Of a stretch of DNA of 20,127 bases, positions 14,561 to 20,127 are shown piece by piece (the stretch's first letter is position 1; the number at the start of each line of letters is the position of its first letter). Under the pieces are notes generated by a model that was not told where the DNA came from, did no database searches, and was given only the letters and a program-made list of their open reading frames with translations. The DNA comes from Fidelibacterota bacterium. Lineage in GTDB: Bacteria > Fidelibacterota > JAANXI01. The DNA is taken from NCBI GenBank assembly GCA_018263365.1, contig JAANXI010000150.1:1-20127 (forward strand), written 5' to 3'. A program made the translations under genes and the position numbers.

Positions 14561-15007
14561 ATGAGGCATCATACTTATCTCGGTTTGTCTCTTGCATTCC
14601 TGTTCGCTCTTCCGGTGCTACTAAGTACCTGTTCAAACCAGACCGAAAAGCAGATCGAAAAGGTCACTCGGAAGGCGAAAGACAAAATCGGGCAGCTCTC
14701 CAGGAAAGCCAAACCCTTGAAGGAAGACGTAAAGCAGCTCACTGACGATCAAATCACCAAACTCTGGGCGGTGGAGTACAAAACCGTAAAACTCTCCGAC
14801 GAAGAGATATCCGGGATTGATTCTGTGATCAATGGATACGGCGCTAATCGGTGGGATTGTTATCACGTAGAGCGAACAGGGAATACATGGTACTTTTTCT
14901 TCAAGCGCCGGAAAAAATCTGCGCTGCGAAATCTCCCGTATATCGAGTATCTGGAGTGGCTCTCCATGGAAGATTCGGTGGCCTCTGATACCTCCGGAAG
15001 TAAGTAG
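14561..15007 (+). CDS. Small putative lipoprotein of unknown function
   Basis: This protein of 148 residues begins with a signal-like stretch (MRHHTYLGLSLAFLFALPVL, then LSTC), with cysteine 24 as the candidate lipidation site. The residue before it is threonine, not the usual G/A/S, so lipidation is likely but not certain. A lysine-rich helix follows (KQIEKVTRKAKDKIGQLSRK), then a small alpha/beta domain, LWAVEYKTVKL, GYGANRWDCYHVER, TWYFFFKRRKKS and YIEYLEWL. The order YK.V.L ... W.C..V ... FFFKR recalls small DUF4177-like domains, a weak resemblance. I chose ATG 14561 because the longer frame upstream overlaps the preceding gene and does not look coding. The stop is five bases before the GTG of the hydrolase gene, so they form one transcription unit. 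Confidence 0.75.
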   Translation: MRHHTYLGLSLAFLFALPVLLSTCSNQTEKQIEKVTRKAKDKIGQLSRKAKPLKEDVKQLTDDQITKLWAVEYKTVKLSDEEISGIDSVINGYGANRWDCYHVERTGNTWYFFFKRRKKSALRNLPYIEYLEWLSMEDSVASDTSGSK

Positions 15008-15012
15008 GTCCG

Positions 15013-15882
15013 GTGTCCGGTTTTCCAGAATGGCTGGACAGAACTGAGTATCCGTTTGAGCTGCGGAAATTTTCGTCTGCCGCCGGAACACTAAATTATG
15101 TCGACGAGGGGACAGGACCGACAGTAATCTTCCTCCACGGTAATCCAACATGGTCGTTTCTGTATCGGAGTGTAATCAAAGGGCTGAGTAGCGATTTTCG
15201 CTGCATTGCTCCGGATTATCTGGGATTCGGGTTGTCTGATGCTCCAGAGGTCTTTTCGTATTCGCCAGACGATCATAGTGCAGTCATTGCAGAATTCATC
15301 GAAAGTATCGATGCGGATATCATCACTCTTGTCCTGCATGATTGGGGTGGGCCAATTGGGCTCAAATATGCGATTAAAAACCCGTCGCAGATCAAAAAAA
15401 TTGTGCTATTTAATACATGGATGTGGCCTGTGAAACAGAGTCCCAAATTTTGGTTGTTCAGCATTTTACTGGGGAACAGGTCCCAACTTCCGTTCTACCG
15501 CAGGCAAAACATCTTTGCCCGATACATCATGCCTCTTGGCCTATCGCATCCCTGGGAAATATCAGAAATCATCCACTCGCAGTACATTCAACCGCTGCAA
15601 AGCCACACCTCAAGATACGCCACGTGGATGTTTCCCCGATCGCTCCTTCGGTCGATTGACATGCTCGAACATCTCTGGGGAGCAAGGGAACGAATATCCA
15701 AAATACCAAAGTTATTGGTCTGGGGTATGAAAGACCGTATGTTTGATGGGAGGGTATTGGATATCTGGATCCACACCTTTCCTGATGCAACCACAGAACC
15801 GGTGTATAATGCCGGTCATTATGTCCCGGAAGAACTCGGAAATAGATATATCAAGATAATCGCACAATTTCTTGATTCATAG
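15013..15882 (+). CDS. Haloalkane dehalogenase-like alpha/beta hydrolase
   Basis: This protein of 289 residues is the normal size for the family. The start is GTG 15013 (SGFPEWLDRTEYPFELRKF), supported by the family-like N-terminus. It shows the oxyanion-hole block FLHGNPTWSFLYR (HGN at residues 42-44), then VLHDWGGPIG with Asp110 as the nucleophile. Asp here, rather than Ser, and Trp111 next to it as a halide-binding candidate, point to the haloalkane dehalogenase side of the superfamily. Other residues are Asp241 in VWGMKDRMF as the likely catalytic acid and His269 in YNAGHYVPEE as the general base. FNTWMWP at 133-139 supplies further tryptophans near the cap. The real substrate is not known; many such genes in environmental genomes act on other ester or halide substrates. 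It is downstream of the small lipoprotein gene by five bases. Confidence 0.87.
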   Translation: MSGFPEWLDRTEYPFELRKFSSAAGTLNYVDEGTGPTVIFLHGNPTWSFLYRSVIKGLSSDFRCIAPDYLGFGLSDAPEVFSYSPDDHSAVIAEFIESIDADIITLVLHDWGGPIGLKYAIKNPSQIKKIVLFNTWMWPVKQSPKFWLFSILLGNRSQLPFYRRQNIFARYIMPLGLSHPWEISEIIHSQYIQPLQSHTSRYATWMFPRSLLRSIDMLEHLWGARERISKIPKLLVWGMKDRMFDGRVLDIWIHTFPDATTEPVYNAGHYVPEELGNRYIKIIAQFLDS

Positions 15883-15906
15883 AATCAAATTGTAACAGGA
15901 GGGCTT

Positions 15907-16461
15907 ATGGATTTTACACGAGAGGACGCGCTTGAATTGTTGTACGAGTACACGCAATCGGAAGGACTGAGAAAACATGCGCTTGGAGTTGAGGGCGCAA
16001 TGCGGTGGTACGCCCGGAAATTTGAGGCGAATGAGGAGAAGTGGGGCATCGTCGGACTGTTGCACGACATGGATTACGAACAGCATCCTGACAAAGACGA
16101 ACATCCCTATGTCGGAGTTAAAATACTGAAGGAAAAGGGCTACCCCGACGACGTGACCAGAGCGATCCTGAGCCATGCTGATTATACAGGTGTGGAGCGC
16201 AAAACTTTAATGGAAAAGACTTTATACGCAGTAGATGAACTGACAGGTTTTATCGTTGCGGTAGCGCTGGTTCGCCCAAACGGCATTGGCGATATGAAGG
16301 TAAAATCGGTGAAGAAAAAACTGAAGCAGGCGAGTTTTGCGGCGTCTGTCAATCGGGACGATATCTACACCGGCGCGGAAGACCTGGGCCTGGAACTGAG
16401 TGAGCATATCCGTAACATGATTGAAGCGCTACAATCTGTGCGGGAAGGCCTGGAGATTTAG
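15907..16461 (+). CDS. HD-domain metal-dependent hydrolase
   Basis: This protein of 184 residues has the HD-superfamily metal-binding pattern: His24 in RKHALGVEG, the His53-Asp54 doublet in LLHDMDYE, His90 in ILSHAD, and Asp110 in VDELTG. The fold would bind divalent metal and hydrolyse a phosphoester, often a nucleotide; the exact substrate is not apparent. There is no signal peptide, so it is probably cytosolic. It starts at ATG 15907 with a strong AGGAGGG upstream, 24 bases after the hydrolase gene stop, and is likely cotranscribed with it, although the two activities do not suggest one pathway. A related family member annotation is usually HDIG-domain protein; a gene symbol is not justified. 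Confidence 0.87.
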   Translation: MDFTREDALELLYEYTQSEGLRKHALGVEGAMRWYARKFEANEEKWGIVGLLHDMDYEQHPDKDEHPYVGVKILKEKGYPDDVTRAILSHADYTGVERKTLMEKTLYAVDELTGFIVAVALVRPNGIGDMKVKSVKKKLKQASFAASVNRDDIYTGAEDLGLELSEHIRNMIEALQSVREGLEI

Positions 16462-16603
16462 TTTTTGCTTCATAGGTGATTGAGAATCGTGTATATTTCA
16501 CACCAAAATAATTGCACACAGATGACGCAGATTGAGCAGATATCCGCTGATTACTTAAATAATGTGTTACAGAGCCCGTGCATTTCATGGACTGATTTGG
16601 ATT

Positions 16604-16658
16604 AAGATTAGGAGTAAGATTAAGAAAGCGAAGGTGCCAACTCAAACACTCTAACACT
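16604..16658 (+). repeat. 55-bp direct repeat, first copy
   Basis: This copy is identical to 16806-16860 over all 55 positions, starting AAGATTAGGAGTAAGATTAA and ending CTCTAACACT. Copies are 202 bases apart. The bases just outside differ, so these are the true ends of the identity. Confidence 0.9.
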
Positions 16659-16805
16659 TGACCACTGTGCATTCTCTCGCAAAGCCGCAAAGAACAACAT
16701 AGCTGTCCACTGATTACACTGAAAAAACGGATTAAAAGCAAAAAATGGGTTTTATAACAACGACGTCAATAACTACATACAAGGAATCACAAAAAGATTA
16801 AGAGG

Positions 16806-16860
16806 AAGATTAGGAGTAAGATTAAGAAAGCGAAGGTGCCAACTCAAACACTCTAACACT
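16806..16860 (+). repeat. 55-bp direct repeat, second copy
   Basis: This is the second identical copy. It ends eight bases before the first base of the tRNA-Arg gene. The DNA between the copies contains dispersed-repeat text and no gene. Confidence 0.9.
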
Positions 16861-16868
16861 GTCGTAAT

Positions 16869-16942
16869 GCCCATATAGCTCAGTCGGATAGAGCACCGGC
16901 TTCCTAAGCCGGGTGTCGCAGGTTCGAATCCTGCTATGGGTA
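16869..16942 (+). tRNA. tRNA-Arg (anticodon CCU)
   Basis: The cloverleaf is complete in 74 bases. Acceptor stem GCCCATA pairs with TATGGGT (first pair G-U); the D arm is GCTC...GAGC; the anticodon stem CCGGC/GCCGG encloses loop TTCCTAA with anticodon CCT at 16903-16905; the T arm is GCAGG-TTCGAAT-CCTGC. The discriminator base is A, and CCA is not encoded. It decodes the arginine codon AGG. A T-run (TTTTTTT) near 16953 follows without a clear hairpin. Confidence 0.96.
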
Positions 16943-17090
16943 CAATTCGCTGTTTTTTTGCTGAATACCATACCTGCGAATAAGTCCTTCCTGCAATTGC
17001 ACTGATTACATATTGCAATCCAACAGGTTTGCAATTAAATTTTTAAGATTTCGGAAATAACGACGATTTGAAAAAACGGAAACGAGTTTT

Positions 17091-17783
17091 ATGGTAAAGC
17101 CGCAGCGACGCATTACAAAAAAAGAATTGAAGCAGGACGAATTTCTGGAGTTTTTATATAAGGGAGAACAATTCGTCCGGAAAAATGCGAAAGTGCTCTC
17201 GTACATCGGTGGAGGGATTCTCCTTGTAGTAATAGTTGCCAGCATGATGTATAACAGCCGGCAGAACGCCGAAACGGCTGCTGCCGCGGCAGTGGGCGCT
17301 GCGCAAACTGCGTTTGACCAGGGGAATTACGCCGAAGTTATCAGCCAGCTGGAGCCGGTTATTGAGACGTATGCCGGGACCAACAGTGCCGGCGTGGCAG
17401 TCTTTTACATCGGCAGCGCCTATTACCGCCAGGGTGATCACGGGCAGGCAAAACAATACTTCGAAAAATATTTCAACGAATACGATGAAGACCCTATGCT
17501 TGGAGCCTCTGCCCAGGCAAGTCTCGGAGCAATTGCTGCCGAAGAAGGTAATTATGGAGAGTCAGCGGCACGATACAGGGAGGCGATGCGGCGCGCGCCG
17601 TACAAATTTATGATGCATCGATACAGTCTGGATGCGGCGCGGTACACATTCGAATCCGGGGAGTACGAAAAAGCAAAGACACTTCTGGCGAACTTGCTGG
17701 ACACAGATGACCTGAAAAGCGGCGTCGAATCCGAAGCGAAAGAACTGCTGAAAACAATAGAGGTGGAACAGGCTATACATTAA
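17091..17783 (+). CDS. Membrane-anchored TPR-repeat protein (YfgM-like layout)
   Basis: This protein of 230 residues has a basic N-terminus (MVKPQRRITKKELKQDEFLE, then FLYKGEQFVRK), one membrane span at about residues 37-54 (LSYIGGGILLVVIVASMM), and a long extracytoplasmic part. That part contains TPR-like helical pairs: GAAQTAFDQGNYAEVISQLE, FYIGSAYYRQGDHGQAKQYF, EEGNYGESAARYREAMRRAP and YTFESGEYEKAKTLLANLL. The N-terminal pattern RITKKELK...FL.K..EFV.K is typical of small TPR proteins of the YfgM/TPR_21 kind that handle protein folding or complex assembly at the membrane. It starts at ATG 17091 with a weak GGAAACGAG upstream. It ends ten bases before the hairpins preceding rimP and is likely a separate transcript. 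Confidence 0.85.
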   Translation: MVKPQRRITKKELKQDEFLEFLYKGEQFVRKNAKVLSYIGGGILLVVIVASMMYNSRQNAETAAAAAVGAAQTAFDQGNYAEVISQLEPVIETYAGTNSAGVAVFYIGSAYYRQGDHGQAKQYFEKYFNEYDEDPMLGASAQASLGAIAAEEGNYGESAARYREAMRRAPYKFMMHRYSLDAARYTFESGEYEKAKTLLANLLDTDDLKSGVESEAKELLKTIEVEQAIH

Positions 17784-17792
17784 GGGGCGACG

Positions 17793-17827
17793 GGGTGTAT
17801 TTCTGCTTGCAATAGCAGGATGCACCC
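17793..17827 (+). promoter_or_regulatory. Long hairpin in the rimP leader
   Basis: GGGTGTATTTCTGCT pairs with the downstream AGCAGGATGCACCC (wobbles and one bulge included) around the loop TGCAAT, giving about 14 pairs. It lies between the TPR gene stop and the intrinsic terminator. The placement suggests an antiterminator/terminator pair or a protein-binding hairpin in the leader of the rimP-nusA-infB operon. Confidence 0.55.
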
Positions 17828-17843
17828 AGTATCTTTTGCGATG

Positions 17844-17871
17844 AAAGTGGGTTGACAGACCCACTTTTTTT
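17844..17871 (+). terminator. Intrinsic terminator or attenuator before rimP
   Basis: A perfect 9-bp stem AAAGTGGGT/ACCCACTTT with loop TGACAG is followed by a run of seven T. It is 23 bases before the rimP start. As rimP-nusA-infB is often autoregulated by NusA through leader attenuation, this is either the terminator of the TPR gene or an attenuator of the operon. Confidence 0.85.
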
Positions 17872-17879
17872 GCGTTATA

Positions 17880-17885
17880 GAGGAG
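17880..17885 (+). promoter_or_regulatory. Ribosome binding site of rimP
   Basis: GAGGAG stands eight bases before ATG 17894 and five before an in-frame GTG 17891. Either codon could start; ATG was chosen. Confidence 0.6.
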
Positions 17886-17893
17886 CAACGGTG

Positions 17894-18361
17894 ATGTTTC
17901 GGACAGCGGAACAAATTGAAAATGAGGTTTTTGACATCGGTGAGAAATACCTGGGGGAAATCGGGGGCTATGTCCTCGAAGTCAACCTGAAAGGGGCCAG
18001 AGGAACCCGGAAGATCGAGATAATTGCGGATACGGAAAAAGGCATCACCCTCGACGAGTTGACGGCTATCAGCAAAAAGGTGGAACAGGAACTGGATGAG
18101 ACGAATCTGTTCTCCGAAAAATATACGCTGGAGATCACGTCACCGGGATTGGATCGCCCACTGAAAACCCCACGGGATTTCCGCCGCCGACTGGATCGGA
18201 AGGTCCGGATCGAGCACACGATGCTTGAGCCCGGCGAGCCGATCGTTGGAACAATCATCGAGGTTGCTGACGATAACGTAACGGTAAAAACTGAAGAAAA
18301 GGGAGAACTGGTAATCCCGTATGACCAGATTATTAAAGCACAATTAGAGTTGGACTGGTAA
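17894..18361 (+). CDS. rimP: Ribosome maturation factor RimP
   Basis: This protein of 155 residues assists late 30S ribosomal subunit assembly. The N-terminal alpha/beta domain (EIGGYVLEVNLKGARGTRKI, then EIIADTEKGITLDELTAISK) is followed by the family hallmark EITSPGLDRPLKTPRDFRR, and the C-terminal SH3-like barrel (KVRIEHTML, GEPIVGTIIEVADDNVTVKT, then IPYDQIIKAQLELDW). The start ATG 17894 is set by GAGGAG upstream; the longer frame would run back into the terminator. nusA follows 24 bases after the stop. Placement in rimP-nusA-infB order makes the identity firm. Confidence 0.95.
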   Translation: MFRTAEQIENEVFDIGEKYLGEIGGYVLEVNLKGARGTRKIEIIADTEKGITLDELTAISKKVEQELDETNLFSEKYTLEITSPGLDRPLKTPRDFRRRLDRKVRIEHTMLEPGEPIVGTIIEVADDNVTVKTEEKGELVIPYDQIIKAQLELDW

Positions 18362-18373
18362 CGGGGCGAGGAA

Positions 18374-18377
18374 GGAG
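18374..18377 (+). promoter_or_regulatory. Ribosome binding site supporting the TTG start of nusA
   Basis: GGAG (within GAAGGAGAAG) is eight bases before TTG 18386. No nearer ATG or GTG would give a NusA-like N-terminus, so a TTG start is accepted. Confidence 0.65.
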
Positions 18378-18385
18378 AAGAATCC

Positions 18386-19765
18386 TTGATTAATAAGGAC
18401 ATTATTGATGCGTTTACACAGATTGCAAAGGAAAAGAACGTCGATCGCAATCAGTTGGGCGATATTATTGAAGGTATTTTTAAAAATCTAATGATTAAAC
18501 GGTACGGTGAAGACGCCGAATTCGATGTAATTGTTAATATGGATAAGGGCGAACTGGAAATCTATCATGAGAAAGTCGTGGTGGATGAAGTCACCGATCC
18601 GGGCAAAGAGATATCCCTTGAAGAGGCCCGGAAAGTCGAGCCGGATCTCGAAGTCGGAGAACTTTATGTTGATATCCTGGAACCGTCTTCCTTCGGCCGA
18701 CGCCTGATTGCCAATGCGAAGCAGAACCTTTTCCAGCAGATTCGCGATATCGAAAAGATGCACGTCTACAACGATTACAAAGATCGCATCGGCGAGATCA
18801 TCATGGGCGACATCCACCAGGTGCGCCGGGATGCCGCCTTCGTAAATATAGAGAAAACCGAACTGAAGATGCCGCGTTCAGAGCAAATTCGCTCAGAGAA
18901 TTACCGGCGCGGAATGACGGTAAAAGCCATTATCAAAGATGTGGTGGTCACGCCGAAGGGCCCGGATATTATTATCTCAAGGGCCGATCCGGCATTTTTG
19001 AAACGACTGTTCGAGCTGGAAGTCCCGGAAATTTACGATGACATCGTTGAAATAGTGAAAATAGCCCGGGAGCCGGGTGATCGCGCCAAGGTAATCGTGG
19101 AGTCGCATGATCGCCGTGTGGATGCGGTCGGGGCGTGCGTTGGCATGAACGGCAGCCGGATTCAGGCGATTGTCCGCGAGCTCAATAACGAAAAAATCGA
19201 CGTCATCGATAACAGTTCCGAAATTGAGATCCTGTTGACCCGCGCTTTGTCACCCGCGAAACCGCTTTTGCTGGAAATCGATGAAGAGAACCGCCACGTC
19301 CAGGCTATCTTTGATGACGACGACATTGCCATTGCTATCGGTAAAAACGGACAGAATATCCGGCTTGCCTCGCAGGTGACCGGCTATGAAATCGACGCCG
19401 TGAAGTACAGCGAATACGAATCTCTGGGCGAACAAGTACTGTATCTGGATGAGCTGGAAGGCCTGCATCAGGGACGCGTACGCTCACTCATGGAAGCCGG
19501 AATCGAGACGGTCTCCGAATTTCTGAACGCCAGTGAAGACGAATTACTCGAAATCAAGGGAATGGGCGAAAAGAGCCTGGAGAACTTCCGCGAGGATTTA
19601 AGCGAGTTCGTTGATCTGGAAACCGGCGAACTCCTCGAAGAAATGGAAGAGGAGATTGAGACAGCGGAAGAAGCAAAGGCTGATTCTGCTGAATTAACAG
19701 AAGAGCCGTCCGAAGAAGAAGTCGAGCAGGAAGAGCCTGCCAAACTTGAAGTGCAAGAGGAATAA
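18386..19765 (+). CDS. nusA: Transcription termination/antitermination factor NusA
   Basis: This protein of 459 residues binds RNA polymerase and nascent RNA. Domains in order are the N-terminal polymerase-binding domain (1-125), an S1 domain (about 132-200), KH1 with GMNG at 253-256, KH2 with GKNG at 319-322, and a C-terminal helix-hairpin-helix block (about 365-410, GIETVSEFLNASEDELLEIK). The tail after residue 412 is a long glutamate-rich stretch with no further domain. The start is TTG 18386 (INKDIIDAFTQIAKEKN), supported by GGAG and by the usual N-terminal text. It lies between rimP and infB; infB starts at the base after its stop. A single HhH unit and the acidic tail are in line with many non-enterobacterial NusA proteins. 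Confidence 0.96.
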   Translation: MINKDIIDAFTQIAKEKNVDRNQLGDIIEGIFKNLMIKRYGEDAEFDVIVNMDKGELEIYHEKVVVDEVTDPGKEISLEEARKVEPDLEVGELYVDILEPSSFGRRLIANAKQNLFQQIRDIEKMHVYNDYKDRIGEIIMGDIHQVRRDAAFVNIEKTELKMPRSEQIRSENYRRGMTVKAIIKDVVVTPKGPDIIISRADPAFLKRLFELEVPEIYDDIVEIVKIAREPGDRAKVIVESHDRRVDAVGACVGMNGSRIQAIVRELNNEKIDVIDNSSEIEILLTRALSPAKPLLLEIDEENRHVQAIFDDDDIAIAIGKNGQNIRLASQVTGYEIDAVKYSEYESLGEQVLYLDELEGLHQGRVRSLMEAGIETVSEFLNASEDELLEIKGMGEKSLENFREDLSEFVDLETGELLEEMEEEIETAEEAKADSAELTEEPSEEEVEQEEPAKLEVQEE

Positions 19766-20127
19766 ATGGCGAAGAAACGACGCATCTATCAAATCGCGAA
19801 GGAACTGAATATATCTCACGAGGAGATTCTGCAGTTTCTCGAATCGCAGGACGTTGACGTGAATAGTCACATGAGTCCTGTGAATGAGCAGATCTACGAC
19901 AAGATCCTGAGCGAATTTGCCAAGGAAAAAGTAATAGTCGATCGCTACCGGAAGGAAAAAGAACGGCAGAAGATCGAGGAAGAGCGTCGTCAGCAGGAAA
20001 AAGAAGAAAAAGAGCAGGCGGAGAAAGAAGAGGAAGAGCGCCGGCTTGAGGAAGCCCGGAAGAAGATCGAAGAGGAAGAGCGGAAGCGCAAAGAACTGGA
20101 AGAGGAAAACCGGCGTCGCATTAAAAA
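19766..20127 (+). CDS. infB: Translation initiation factor IF-2, 5' part
   Basis: Only the first 120 codons and two bases are in the window; the frame is open to the edge. The start ATG 19766 follows the nusA stop directly. The N-terminus MAKKRRIYQIAKELNISHEE is the IF-2 N-terminal helical domain (IF2_N-like: IAKELN..EEILQFL). From about residue 68 on, a highly charged linker of E/K/R runs to the window end, predicted to be a long helix, as is usual before the GTPase domain of IF-2. The GTPase motifs lie beyond the window. Identity rests on the N-terminal domain and on position after nusA. Confidence 0.93.
   Translation, partial: MAKKRRIYQIAKELNISHEEILQFLESQDVDVNSHMSPVNEQIYDKILSEFAKEKVIVDRYRKEKERQKIEEERRQQEKEEKEQAEKEEEERRLEEARKKIEEEERKRKELEEENRRRIK

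Larger units (their letters stand above)
16462..16868. repeat. Repeat-filled gap before the tRNA gene
   Basis: No gene is supported. The text includes CACACAGATGACGCAGATTG near 16514, ATATCCGCTGATTAC near 16540, CTCGCAAAGCCGCAAAGAAC near 16677 and CCACTGATTACACTGAAAAA near 16708, all of the recurrent dispersed-repeat type. A perfect 55-bp direct repeat lies within it (separate entries). Minus-strand open frames here are read through these repeats and are not genes. Confidence 0.6.

Noticed and set aside
16604..16942. Direct repeat plus tRNA considered as an integrated element's attachment sites
   Set aside because: The repeats do not contain part of the tRNA, the DNA between them is only about 150 bases, and no integrase is present.
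16773..17034. Two minus-strand open frames with texts such as GFEPATPGLGS and RIRTCDTRLRKP
   Set aside because: They are antisense translations of the tRNA-Arg gene and its flank. This peptide text is a well-known false protein generated by tRNA genes.

Overview
The window (about 20 kb, roughly half GC) is a piece of a bacterial chromosome. Every confident gene lies on the + strand. The organism is Gram-negative-like: there are lipoproteins with a lipobox, a Dpp-type periplasmic peptide-uptake system, and the core order rimP-nusA-infB. Intergenic regions are crowded with small palindromes and degenerate dispersed repeats. This style, together with a MutL-like/DUF6754 cluster, suggests an uncultured lineage of the Marinimicrobia/Calditrichota/KSB1 (FCB-like) kind. 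That placement is inferred from style and not from a marker-gene comparison.

Layout. (1) 2-4480: the 3' end of cdsA (phosphatidate cytidylyltransferase), then a peptide ABC transporter with its binding lipoprotein (609-2321) and two permeases (2350-3333, 3326-4480). The second permease carries an unusual N-terminal membrane extension. (2) 4513-5207: two small translationally coupled genes of unknown function, one a PH-like membrane protein. (3) 5208-5349: a cluster of four short hairpins. (4) 5383-11998: six consecutive genes that I read as one uncharacterised system: a MutL/GlmL-like ASKHA ATPase, a barrel-sandwich/KOW-like cytosolic protein, an FnIII-DUF6754 membrane protein, a polytopic membrane protein, a membrane-anchored protein with a large probably external domain, and a second polytopic membrane protein. 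(5) 11999-12483: a repeat-filled gap with a 170-bp element bounded by inverted repeats. (6) 12484-13500: a DppD-type ABC ATPase, presumably the motor for the permeases 8 kb upstream. (7) 13501-14259: a repeat-filled gap dominated by a 395-bp foldback element with nested inverted repeats. (8) 14260-16461: a small conserved-looking protein, a small lipoprotein, a haloalkane-dehalogenase-like hydrolase and an HD-domain hydrolase. (9) 16462-17090: a repeat-containing gap with a 55-bp direct repeat and tRNA-Arg(CCU). (10) 17091-20127: a membrane-anchored TPR protein, a two-hairpin leader/terminator, then rimP, nusA and the start of infB.

How the genes fit together. The transporter genes imply peptide or similar oligomer uptake; the ATPase gene is detached and no DppF partner is present. 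The six-gene cluster has no glutamate mutase subunits, so its ATPase is unlikely to be just a mutase reactivator. A better guess is that it energises or assembles a membrane complex formed by the four membrane proteins. The rimP-nusA-infB block is the standard ribosome-maturation/transcription/translation-initiation operon, with a probable attenuator in its leader.
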